Shown here piece after piece: positions 51,494 to 61,279 of a stretch of DNA of 64,000 bases. This stretch comes from Trichobilharzia szidati (Eukaryota > Platyhelminthes > Trematoda > Strigeidida > Schistosomatidae). The notes beneath the pieces are model-generated. The model saw only the letters and a list, made by a program, of their open reading frames with translations, had not been told where the DNA came from and did no database searches. The stretch lies in assembly GCA_944472155.2 (NCBI GenBank), contig OX235275.1, positions 57,057,228 to 57,121,227 of the forward strand, in the 5' to 3' direction. Position 1 is the first letter of the stretch. Each line of letters starts with the position of its first letter. Position numbers and translations under genes: made by a program.

Positions 51494-54400
51494 CTATCAT
51501 GATTCCACCAGTGGCAGCCAAATTTTTAATGCAGTGGGAACCAATTTCATCCATGATCATAACAGCAAGATTCAACTCAAAATAGGGGAACGTCCCAATT
51601 ATCCAATGCTACGTATAGTGCTATAAACAATGTGGAACAAAGGAAGAAGAGTTTTACAGACAACTACAGACAGTAGTGGATAACATCTCGAATGATGATA
51701 TCAAAATCATTATGGGCGATATAAATGAGAGCAGACTGTACAGGAAGAGAACTCATGGTGGGTTGAGAGGCCTTCGCTCGGCGAACTGAATGAGAACGTA
51801 GAACTCTTCCAAGACTTCTATGCATTCAGTGATTTGGTGGTTGAATGCAATGTGTACAGGCACAAGGATATACACAAAGCAACAAGGTTGTCGCCTGATG
51901 AACACACCACAAGCAAGATGGATTTCATCTGAATACTGCTCGAGGAAGTGAAGACACAATCAGCCTTTCGGATACAAAGTCGGGGGGTGGAGGAGATGTG
52001 GGCTCAAACCATCATCTAGTTCAAGCAACTTTTATGGGGAAGCTTAAATCCCTGAAAAATGGAGACAAATCACAATGCAAGTTCAGCATTCAGAAATTGA
52101 AGGATAAAATTACAAGGGATGCCTTCACTACAGATCAGACCAGAGAAAAGTCAGAAACACTACATGGTATCACTGAGGAAACGGATACTCGGAAGCTAAT
52201 CAAGGAGAAGAGGATGGTGGAAGAAAAGACGACTCAATGCAAAGATGGGTAAAGGGAGGAAGAGCTTAGTTCAATGTACACTTCACTGAATCAAGAAGTG
52301 AAGAAGAGTGCTAGGAAAGACAAAACACACAACTCCACAACACTGGCAGTCATCTGAAACAGAAAACGTAGGCTACAGGTAGAAGAGACCTCAGAACATT
52401 AATTATATCAGATAATCGGGTCTCTATCCAGGAGGAAATCAACACAGATGGTAAAACCAATAAAAGATGTTCAAGGGAACCTGATCACCGAGGAGGGGAA
52501 ACAAATAAAACAATGGTCTGATCACTTCAAAGGACTCTTGAATCGACTATCACCTGCAACCCGACTATCACCAACAACACGCCCAGAACTGCCTCCAAAG
52601 GAGGTAGAAATCCTGAATGTGATCAAATTACTGAAGTCGGGAAAGGCAGAAGGATCAGGCAGAATTCCTCACAAAGCACTGACGATAGACTCAGAGACTA
52701 CAACAGATGTGCTGATGGCATATACTGCAAAAGTTTAGAAAGAAAGGTACCTACGAATTGGAATAAACGCTGACTACCTCCCCAAGCTGCCAAAGAAGAG
52801 CGACTTAGGCCTCACTCTGCGAGAATTTGAGTAGAATCATGCCAAGTAAAATACTAAGTCGCATCATCCTTGAGAGAATAAAAGATAAACTGGGTACATA
52901 ACTCCACCCCACAGAACAAGCTGGATTCAGGAAAGGCAAAGAGACAGGAGTACTTTGGACCATCGATGAGAAGACTTTGGAAGATCTCGACTTCGCAGAT
53001 GATATATGTCTAGTTTTACACAAATTCGAAGACTTGCAAGCGAAAACCAGCAAACTTGCTGAAGAAATAGCAAAGACAGGACTTCAGGTGAACATAGAAA
53101 AGACTGAGGTGATGAAAATAACTAGACAATAGCCACATCGAACAGCATCAATCACTATCACCGGGAGAATTTCGCAAAGAGACTACTTCCTTCACTTATC
53201 AAGGAAGCACTGTTTCAAATAGAAGAAGTCGGAACGGATGAAAATGTCAAAGCTGGCCAGGATTTGTAAGGTTATATACGCCTTCATCAACCTGAAACCA
53301 GTTTGGAAATTTTCTACCCTCAGCAAAAGAAACAAGATTAGCATTTTCAACACCAATAGCAAGTTTGTCCTTCTATATAGGTCAGAAACTTGGCGTCTGT
53401 GTAACGCGAATGATTTCCAACAGGTTGCGAACTTTAATCAACTGCTGCCTTTGCTGGCTCCATACTGAAGATCAAATCGCCAGAAAGAATTAGTAACAAG
53501 AAACCGTGGGAACAAACCAACCAAAAGCCGATGGTTCAACAAATATGTAGGTGGAAATGGAGATGGATTGGGCAGACATTGAAGAGGCTGTCTAGTGACA
53601 TCGCGCGCAATCCAGGGCATAGCTCGAGTGGAATACAAATTGGAAGCGACGGGTAGATTGTAGGTGCGAGGGTGACATGGAAGAGACCACGTGGGGATGA
53701 GATGAGAGATTATGGGCAATCGTGTACACAGCTGAAGAGAACAGCGGAGAATAGAATAAAGTAGGGATGTGTTGTTCAAGCCCATTGTTTCACGGAGAGC
53801 CCAAGGGAATAATAATGATAAAAATTATAATTTTGCCGTACCGTAATGTGCCAAAATAAACTAGTAAATAATACAATATTTTAGGAGTTTAGTACAAAAA
53901 TTAGTAGCGTGATCAAATAGAGACATACTCTAGCTAGATGGTTATCAAAAATATTCTCAAACCATTGCATGAGAAGATAGTGAAATATAGCGTCAAAGAT
54001 GTATTTGAATTTGTAGACAAAATAAAAGATATTAATATCAAGGACAAAACCATGATATCTCTGGACATAACATCGTTATTCACAAATGTACCTCTAATAG
54101 AAACAGTTAATTATATATGTGAACAAGTGGACAAGCAGTCGATAAACATTGGAATCCATATTGAAATAATAAAAGAATTGATATTAAGATGTACCATGAA
54201 TGTAGACTTCAAATTTCACGGCACGCTTTACAGGCAAGTGGACGGGGTGGCGATGGGCTCCCCATTAGGTCCAATTCTGGCTGATTTCTTTCTAAGTAAG
54301 CTAGAAAATGGACCTCTGAACAACCTTATTAGTAAGCTCTCATTTTATTGCCGATATATGGATGATACCTTTATTCTTTGTGATAATGGTTCCGATAGGA

Positions 54401-54884
54401 GTACGATAATTACTGAATTCAATGAAGTACATTCGGCTATGAAATTCACATGCGAAGAGGAATCCCAAGATAGGATTGCCTTCCTGGATATCCTACTTAC
54501 AAGAAAACCAGACGGTAGCATTAAAAGAAATTTACGTAGAAAAAGTACTTGGACGGGACAATATACACACTTTCATAGCTTCGTTCCCATCAAATACAAA
54601 AGGAATTTGGTGAAGACCCTTAGCCACAGAGTTAGAGCTATATGCTCTGAAGAAGTAATTAAAGATGAATTAAGCATTGTTTATGATACTTTGATCGAAA
54701 ATAGCTATCCCGAAAAAAATTTATCAAGAAACACATAACAAAGAAAGCGGAAAAGGACTACTCACTATCTGTAAACAAGAAGCCACTTAATATACGACTA
54801 CAAATCAAGGGCGATGTACCAAGTGAGATAATTACGAGGAAATTAAGAAAATCAGTTCAAAGAACTTTTAATGCTGGCGAATTA

Positions 54885-55131
54885 CATTATGGGTAAATTT
54901 TATTTTGATAGAGTCTCACAGTGTTATACAGTAATATTTACTGATGACGTTTCGAGCACAATTTATTGCTCATAATCATATCAAGTTCTTGATATGATCA
55001 TGAGCAATAAATTGTGCTCGAAACGTCATCAGTAAATATTACTGTATAACACTGTGAGACTCTATCAAAATAAAATTTACCCATAATGGAATTACACTCT
55101 ACCACAGTGCCCAAGTTTTATTCTTATATCA
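54885..55131. mobile_element. 247-bp foldback insertion with 11-bp target-site duplication
   Basis: 54885-54985 and 54988-55088 are complementary over about 101 bp with one mismatch and a 2-nt centre (TT); 55089-55131 is a 43-bp non-palindromic tail ending TTCTTATATCA. CTGGCGAATTA occurs on both sides (54874-54884 and 55132-55142). The palindrome has no coding capacity. Each arm contains ACTGATGACGTTTCGAGCAC. Similar arm sequence exists singly at 2365-2420 and 5880-5940, and the tail block CAGTGCCCAAG recurs at a PLE-B end (61260), so this is probably a non-autonomous PLE derivative. Confidence 0.8.
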
Positions 55132-55738
55132 CTGGCGAATTAAACTTACTATTCTCTACACGACCGATGGTACTACCTCGACTGAAAGATGAAGTACCTA
55201 GACTAGCCACTTCAAATTGTATCTACCGATTCAACTGCGCTTGTGGTTGAGCGAGTTATGTTGGCCGTTGCTCTAGGAACTCGATTTTTCGTGCTCGAGA
55301 ACATATCCCACTACGGCTAAATAAAGGTGTAGTTAAAACTATTAACAGCTCGATATTAGACCATCTGGTGCAAACCGGTCACAAAGCCAGCGTAGGCGAA
55401 TCCTTCTCTATAATATACCGGGTGCCTAACAAACTACAAAAATCGTCGAAGCACCGCTTGCTCCAAACAGCAGAGGCTATTGCAATTCGCCTCAAACAAC
55501 CAGTGTTCTTTGTCCAAAAGAAACAAGTCCAGCCCCTACAACTGCCCTGGCTCTCAGCAGAGACTATAAACTCATGAATTTGTACTATTACCTTTCCTAG
55601 TTCTTCTGACATTCAGTTTATTTTGTGTTGATGCTGTTCAGCTGTAATTTATCAATATTATTGATTTGATGTTATTTAAACATTAATGTCGTTCATAAGA
55701 CTAATTCATTCATTCATTATAATGTATATATAATTGTA

Positions 55739-55779
55739 GAACCTGATGATGAATTTATTGAAAAGAGTACTCTTTGTTC
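55739..55779 (+). ncRNA. PLE-D minimal hammerhead ribozyme, intact conserved core
   Basis: As at 51448: GAAC, CTGATGA, TGAATTTATT, GAAA, AGAGTACTCT, TTT, GTTC. H17 is U rather than C, and the stem II closing pair is weakened (GA with TT). Stem I intact. Confidence 0.6.
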
Positions 55780-55789
55780 CGTGTCTATT

Positions 55790-56230
55790 CCTTACAAAAA
55801 TAATCATTATGGATTAGAATTTCATTAGAAAATGTTCACCTTTAACCGTATTCTTCACGACATGAAATGTTGATGTCCATAGCTTCAAAATAACCCACTC
55901 TCCATCGAATAATCGTCGTCTAATTATTTGACAATTAAAAATCCTAATGCATATTTCACTTAATTTGACAGTTACATTTCACTTTTCACAATTGTGAAAT
56001 TTATATGGCATACGAAAACCAGTGTCAGTTAAAAATTAAATTCCAACCTAAAAATTAAGATTGACAAAATGCTAAATTCCACTAAAAAAAGACTTAATTC
56101 TATTTAAGAATTCATCTGTAAACTGATCTAATTTTAATTTTATTACTACTTAAAAATGATATAAGTAGATTTGAATCGCATAAATGAAGATTGTACACCT
56201 TACTAACTTGAACCTATCTGGCGGCTAAGT
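55790..56230. other. No gene recognised
   Basis: Very AT-rich; no frame, no repeat identified. Confidence 0.4.
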
Positions 56231-56233
56231 TTA

Positions 56234-57107
56234 CTGTTATTATTATTGTATCCTCTAATTCCTATAGGAACATAGGGCTTCAGCCGTGCGTCTCCATTGA
56301 ATTCGGTTCTCTGCTAGAGTCTTCATCTGGCTCCATGTCTGCCCACACGCTTTCATCTCCTCTTCACATGACCTCCTCCAAGTCACCCTTGCACTGACGA
56401 CCAACTCGCCGCCTCCCGTTCGGCCGGGTTCCACTCGAGCAACGGCCTGTCGAGTGATGTCACTTGATGGTTTCCTCAGAGTATGACCAATCCATCTCCA
56501 TTTCTTCCTGCATATCTGTTGCACAATTGGTTCCTGCAGGGTTGGTTCGCTCCAAGAGATCTCTGTTGCTCATATTTTCTGGCCGGCCATCTGATCTTGA
56601 GTAGTATTGAGCGAAGGCAGCTAGCTGTTAATGAAGGTCTGTAGTTTGTTTGAGATGCTCTTTATGACGCGCTAAGTCTCTGATCCGTATAGTAGCACTG
56701 ACTGTCTTCACATTGGAGTTGAAAATCCAGGTCTTATTTTTGATGCTGAGTGTTGTTGACCTCCACACAGACTTGAGAATAGTGAAAGCGTGTCTTGCTT
56801 TTCCGATTCTTGCTTTGATATCCTCGTCAGTTACGCCTCTAGTTGAAACGATGCTTCCCAGTTAGGTAAAGGAGGTTGTTTCTTTCAGGTTCCTCTCATT
56901 TATGCTGATTGTTATCTGTTCTTGTTGTTTCTGTTGGTGGTGTTGCCCGGGAATCTTCATCACCTCTATCTTCTCTGTGTTCAGCTGAAGGCCAATCTTT
57001 GATGCTTCTTCTGCCAACTTGTTGCTTTTCGCTTGCATATCTTCCAGATTGTAGGAAATCAGACATATATCATCGGCAAAGTCTAGATCCTCCAAGTTTT
57101 TTGCTCC
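56234..57107 (-). mobile_element. RTE-type retrotransposon, frameshifted 3' part
   Basis: Minus strand. Tail (ATTATTATTGT) at 56235-56247, C-terminal open piece 56255-56524 (MQQICRKKWRWIGHTLRKPS, VSARVTWRRSCEEEMKACGQ, EALCSYRN), then SETW region, and 56862-57107 with LEDLDFADDICLISYNLEDM (FADD intact) and VNTEKIEVMKIPGQHHQQ-type sequence. It stops just before FADD, so the palm is gone. Very close to 18636-19755. Confidence 0.85.
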
Positions 57108-57122
57108 CTGTTTATTGAACAA

Positions 57123-57353
57123 TATGTTCATAGGTTCAATCTGAGGTTGATGGATGTCCTTCTTATGTCAGCTCTAACCATGAACACAAATTTAAATGAA
57201 TCACCGGGAGGAGTTACACTGGGAGAACAGAAAGAAGGGTACAATGATTTTCTAAGCATGCACCAAATAGCCTACGTCTTAAGTATGAAAACGCATACAA
57301 TAGTGCCACTACCAGATAACTCATCAATAGAGATTATCAGGGAGGCACCCTGA
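57123..57353 (+). CDS. Unrecognised short open frame
   Basis: A frame open from before 57123 to the stop at 57354. It includes YVHRFNLRLMDVLLMSALTM, NESPGGVTLGEQKEGYNDFL and IVPLPDNSSIEIIREAP. No similarity to the RT, GIY-YIG or RTE proteins of the window. It lies between a truncated RTE and a decayed PLE endonuclease. It could be an exon of a host gene, the N-terminal part of a mobile element, or chance. No acceptor or start was firmly identified (ATAG at 57130-57133 is a weak acceptor). Confidence 0.3.
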   Translation, partial: YVHRFNLRLMDVLLMSALTMNTNLNESPGGVTLGEQKEGYNDFLSMHQIAYVLSMKTHTIVPLPDNSSIEIIREAP

Positions 57354-57399
57354 AAACCTTTAAAGTTAACAATAGAGAAAATAGTTCGATTCTTGAAAT

Positions 57400-57778
57400 A
57401 AGGACAAACTACCTAATTTCGCCTCCTCTCTGTGTATCTACCAAATTGACTCCACATGTGGAGACAGCCACATTGTGTGTACAATTAGGTAGATTCATCG
57501 TCGTATTTCCGAATATCATCCTGCACAGTGGCTAAGCAAGGGACAAACAAGGTCCAATCCAAAGCTCTGTTTCAGCACTCCTTGTATTTAATGGGCATAA
57601 AGTTGATGTTAATACAGCATTTGAAATTATTTATCGCATTCCTACTAATCTTAGTTTTGCTTTATGTGTTCGTCTGCTAAATATAGCTGAAGTCATAGTA
57701 GTCCACCCGGAAGAAGTCACAACGTTTTGTTCAGAAGAAATTTGTACATCCTCTTTCTTTACCTATGCCATCATTACA
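57400..57778 (+). pseudogene. Decayed PLE GIY-YIG fragment
   Basis: Across frames: SLCIYQIDSTCGDSHIVCTI (YIG lost), EYHPAQWLSKGQT, NGHKVDVNTAFEIIYRIPTN-like sequence and RLLNIAEVI. Much older than the PLE that follows at 57784. Confidence 0.55.
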
Positions 57779-57826
57779 TGAAAATATAAACCGGACTTCT
57801 TCGTCCCTCCTCCCTCAGATTTCTTC

Positions 57827-58831
57827 ATGGCAAAACTCGAAAATACATACCTGAAGAAAATGATCCATACCTTCGAAATCTGTAAGAGATACGTCGACGA
57901 CACTTTCATTATCGTCAACAACGAAGAAAATCTAGACGACATCTTGAGGTCGTTTAACAACTGCCACCCTGCAATTCAGTTCACGCTGGAGAAAGAGTCC
58001 AACTCCGCAATATCCTTTCTTGACGTCCAACTAACAAGACGAGAACAGGGTGGAACACTGAAAAGGTCTATCCACAGAAAATCGAAATGGAACGGACAGC
58101 CTACTAACTTTCACAGTTGGGTACCCCTATACACCAAACGAAACCTGATCAGTTCACTCAGCTACAGAGTTCGCAGAATTTGCACCCCGAACACCATAGA
58201 AAATGAACTGGACAATCTCAAGAGAATCCTCGTCGAGAATTGTTATCCAGAAAGATTTATTGCAAAATCTATGAATCCTAGACCACAAAAGCCGCCCATG
58301 CTTAGCGTCCCGAAAAAACTACTCTACATGAATCTTCAATTCAATGGAGATATATCTGCGGAAACACTAAAAAATCGACTGTCGTGCTCACTTAAGAAGA
58401 CCTTCTTCGCAGCTGAACTACGACTAACCTTCTCCACAAAACCTATGATTCATGTGAACGTGAAGGATAAGCTACCGCTGCTGGCCTCATCAATGTGCAT
58501 TTATCAATTCACCTGCTCGTGTGGAGCCAGGTATGTCGGCCGTACCCAGCGCTTGCTTTCCAAACGTATCACCGAACACTTACCAACATGGTTTTACAAA
58601 GGAGAAAAACGATGCCCCCGCAGTTCCATTTTAGAACATCTGATAGAATCTGGACACCAAGCTACACCGCAAACAAACTTCAAAGTCGTCTACAGAGTAA
58701 GAAGTAGTCTTCCTAAAGGTGTACGAATCAGACTTCTTCAAACTGCAGAAGCAATGGCGATTCACTTGCTAAGTCCTGAACTCTGCATACAGAAGAAGTT
58801 CGTTCAATCACTACACTTGCAGTGGACGTAA
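57827..58831 (+). CDS. PLE reverse transcriptase (partial) fused to GIY-YIG endonuclease, uninterrupted
   Basis: 334 codons without break. Residues 20-26 KRYVDDT (RT catalytic Asp pair at 24-25), 62-70 ISFLDVQLT, 79-91 KRSIHRKSKWNGQ, 104-110 KRNLISS (thumb), connector to about 215. Then the GIY-YIG nuclease: Cys cluster C224, C230, C232, IYQ (225-227), YVGRT (236-240), R247 and E250-H251, and LQTAEAMAI with E308 as the likely catalytic Glu; ends CIQKKFVQSLHLQW. RT motifs 1-5 are missing, so it cannot reverse transcribe; the endonuclease looks complete. It has no promoter of its own that I can see. The start Met is simply the first in the open frame; the true protein began further upstream. 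Confidence 0.85.
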   Translation: MAKLENTYLKKMIHTFEICKRYVDDTFIIVNNEENLDDILRSFNNCHPAIQFTLEKESNSAISFLDVQLTRREQGGTLKRSIHRKSKWNGQPTNFHSWVPLYTKRNLISSLSYRVRRICTPNTIENELDNLKRILVENCYPERFIAKSMNPRPQKPPMLSVPKKLLYMNLQFNGDISAETLKNRLSCSLKKTFFAAELRLTFSTKPMIHVNVKDKLPLLASSMCIYQFTCSCGARYVGRTQRLLSKRITEHLPTWFYKGEKRCPRSSILEHLIESGHQATPQTNFKVVYRVRSSLPKGVRIRLLQTAEAMAIHLLSPELCIQKKFVQSLHLQWT

Positions 58832-59284
58832 TCTATCTTATTAGCCGACAATTAAATTCTACCTAATCTTTTCTTCTGTCTCTTCATTAGTATTATTTTG
58901 TCTTCTCAATTGTAACATTTAACATTTTCAACTGTCTTGTTCTCTACCCCCACCCGATTCAATTTCCACAGCTCACTACCACTCTTACTGACTTGAACAA
59001 CGCTCAGTTTCTAGTCATTCATGTTACGTCATCCAACTTATTCACTCAATTTCACTTCTACTTAATCTCTACCTGTAATTACCTCTGTTGCTACCCTGAT
59101 CTAAGTTGAAACATTTTAGTCAATTATATTACGTCATCTAGCTTACTAACTCAATCATACTTCAGTTGCTGTCTGATTAACTTTGTTTCTATATTACATC
59201 ATTGTTGTGTTACCTAATCAATAATCTAAACTTGACAAACCTCATGTACGCACACACACAAATAATTATATATAAATGCGATTG

Positions 59285-59330
59285 TACAGCTATGTGAATG
59301 AATTCGTCGAAAAGAGTCTCTTCGCTGAAC
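59285..59330 (+). ncRNA. PLE-A terminal hammerhead-like motif
   Basis: GTACAGCTATGTGAATGAAT, TCGTCGAAAAGAG, TCTCTTCGCTGAAC. Stem I CAGC/GCTG; stem III AGA/TCT around GTC; TTC before the predicted cut. The CUGAUGA core is replaced by UAUGUGA with two extra bases. Confidence 0.45.
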
Positions 59331-59334
59331 GCCT

Positions 59335-59880
59335 TCTCTTTTTCATATGACTCAATGAGGATTTTCAGAAATATAATTGTCTAAATTATTTTACAATTTT
59401 TTCTGACTATTTCATCTTTAATTACAAGTTATCATTGTGCAAATCGTTTAATTTTATATTAATAATCTGTTACGCAAGTAACTTGAACACACGCTTACTC
59501 CTTAATTACCCTTCATTTTTTCAAAATTATGCATTATGCAATCCACGTGTTGTAACCATTTCTGCCTGTCAATCGTGTGTATGAAATTTCTTCGTTATTT
59601 ATCACCCCGTTGACAAGTTGGTACTAACTTATTTTTGTTAACAAGAGTATCTCTGTCACCTGATGAGTAAAATGTTGTGTACTGCAATAAAATGCTATGG
59701 ATACATAATAGAGTAGAGCTAGAGAGGGATGAGGATCTAATTGAAAAGGAAATATTTCTTCGCTCAGTCCGCTTGCTTCCTGAATGTCTGAATGGAGATT
59801 TTCTCCATCAGACTGCAGAAGCAACTGCTATAGAAAGCTTTACCCTGTTAACTGGATATCTTTACTCTCTGTGGGTTAAC
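59335..59880. other. No gene recognised
   Basis: AT-rich. 59800-59840 (CATCAGACTGCAGAAGCAACTGC) hints at a GIY-YIG QTAEAT relic only. Confidence 0.3.
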
Positions 59881-59884
59881 CAGT

Positions 59885-61275
59885 TTCCCCAATAGTCGCT
59901 GACCTTTTCATGAATAGATTCGAAAATAACATCTTTCCAAGTATACTCACGCCTAAAATATGGTTAAGATATGTAGATGATACTTTTGTAGTACTAAAAC
60001 GAGATCTACACAGTTCATTCTTGGAGAAACTAAACAATCTATCTCCCACCATCCAGTTTACTTCGGAAGCAGACTCAGACGTCGGTGAACTAACATTTCT
60101 AGGCAGCCTAGTTAAGAGGAGGGAAAACGGATATTTTAACATATATATCGGATCATCGCACCCCATCAGCGCGAAGGTATCAGTTGTTTCAAGTCTTCGT
60201 AGACAAGCACATGCTTTGATGAAAACGGATGAGAAAGAAAAAGAAGAAGAAATATCAAATATTACTGAGGCTGTCAAGCAAAATAACTACCCGAAGAACT
60301 TCATCAAAAAAATCAACACTGACATTTAGCATGGTCGGAACCACATACCGAAAACATGGGCCTCAATAGTTGTCATTCCATATACACCATCAGATTCGTC
60401 AGACTATATCAGAAAAGTACTCAGTGAGCGCGACATCAGGGTTTTCTTCAAAACATCAGACACTGCCACTACAAGGCAACCTTGTCCATATAAAGCACCA
60501 AATCCCTAACGATCCTCTATCCGACTGTGTCTATAAAATAAAATGCTTCGAATGTGATGCGACATACATCCGGCAAACCTCACAAGAGAGGAATCAAAAT
60601 CAGAAGAAATGAACACCGCAGAAGCCTCTCTTTTCCCTAACCACTGGGAATATCCAGTTAGTGAACTATGAAAGCTTGAAAAATCATCAGCCAGCCATAG
60701 GTCGTCTACACGGTAAAGGATCAAGCCATAAAATTGATTTTTACAATATTGAAATCATTATCTAGAAAAAATTCAGATATCACAAGGAACATTTCCTATC
60801 ACCAGAAGACATTCATATCATCAAACGGATTCCAAAATGTCTGAACTAAATAGGAATGATGGACTAAAACAGAATTTTGCCTGGGTACAACATCTTCCTC
60901 CTCCATGAAACGACAAAATCAACACGATGATAAGCTTTTTTATCATGTGGATGCACGCTGCTTTTGCGTAATTTTATACACTTATCAAATCCAACAATCT
61001 ACACATGATGGTTTTGTTATCTTTACCAATTGACCAATTCAACAATGCAAAAATGACCCTATGCTTATGAGCGATGATTAAGTTATTACATATAAGCTGA
61101 GTGAATTTTGTAAATTCTGGTTTAATAATACTACTTTGATGAAGCTATTAGCAGCAGCAGTGAATAACGAAACGTCAGTAAAAGCAACAATAATATCGTT
61201 TTGTTTCTCAATAATTGAGAAATACAAAAAACCTTTATTATAATGAATATCATATACCCAGTGCCCAAATTTTTT
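59885..61275 (+). mobile_element. Penelope-like element PLE-B, RT + GIY-YIG, frameshifted
   Basis: RT open piece 59910-60329: PKIWLRYVDDTFVVLKRDLH (catalytic DD), TIQFTSEADSDVGELTFLGS, KQNNYPKNFIKKINTDI. It then changes frame; 60370-60612 reads LSFHIHHQIRQTISEKYS, DCVYKIKCFECDATYIRQTS (GIY-YIG with Arg where the last Gly of YIG is expected), then a break; the downstream RRNEHRRS lies in another frame. 3' UTR and terminus with AACGAAACGTCAGTAAAAGC at 61165 and ACCTTTATTATAATGAATAT at 61230-61250. Confidence 0.8.
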
Positions 61276-61279
61276 CAAA

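Larger units (their letters stand above)
50766..53816 (+). mobile_element. RTE-type retrotransposon with endonuclease domain, internally deleted and carrying a PLE
   Basis: The longest RTE copy. The 5' part is AP-type endonuclease (KMRRYGIEVLGIYESSLN at 50773-50830; after the PLE insertion, DDIKIIMGDINES near 51690-51735 and the PDEHTTSKMDFI block near 51895-51930). A linker follows (52448-52738 open: VQGNLITEEGKQIKQWSDHF, GKAEGSGRIPHKAL). RT starts (PTEQAGFRKGKETG, 52905-52945), then jumps directly to LEDLDFADDICLVLHKF (52978-53030): palm motifs 1-4 are deleted. C-terminal part to 53816, tail AATAATGAT. Without the deleted palm it cannot retrotranspose itself. Confidence 0.85.
53935..55785 (+). 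mobile_element. Penelope-like element PLE-D with most complete RT palm, interrupted by a foldback element
   Basis: RT open frame 53938-54738 (266 codons): SLDITSLFTNVPLIETV (residues 41-57), IEIIKELILRCTMNVDF (76-92), GVAMGSPLGPILADFF (103-118), YCRYMDDTFILC (catalytic DD at 142-143), IAFLDILLTRKPDGSIK, STWTGQYTHFHSF and KYKRNLVK. One frame break near 54735, connector (NIRLQIKGDVPSEIITRKLR), then a 247-bp insertion at 54885-55131. The GIY-YIG resumes (NCIYRFNCACG, one stop, SYVGRCSRNSI, RAREHIPLRLNK) to 55577, then 3' UTR and hammerhead. It is nearly identical to 50936-51493 over the shared part. Confidence 0.9.
57784..59330 (+). mobile_element. Penelope-like element PLE-A, best preserved endonuclease copy
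   Basis: 5'-truncated element: coding part 57827-58831, about 450 bp of 3' UTR (58832-59280) and a hammerhead-like terminus. A close relative at 63225-64000 has the same endonuclease but is broken. Confidence 0.85.

Noticed and set aside
54935..55035. CTGATGA and CGAAAC in the foldback arms as a hammerhead
   Set aside because: In the folded palindrome these two motifs pair with each other (CTGATGACGTTTCG with its complement), so neither is placed in a hammerhead junction; in a single arm only half of the core is present.
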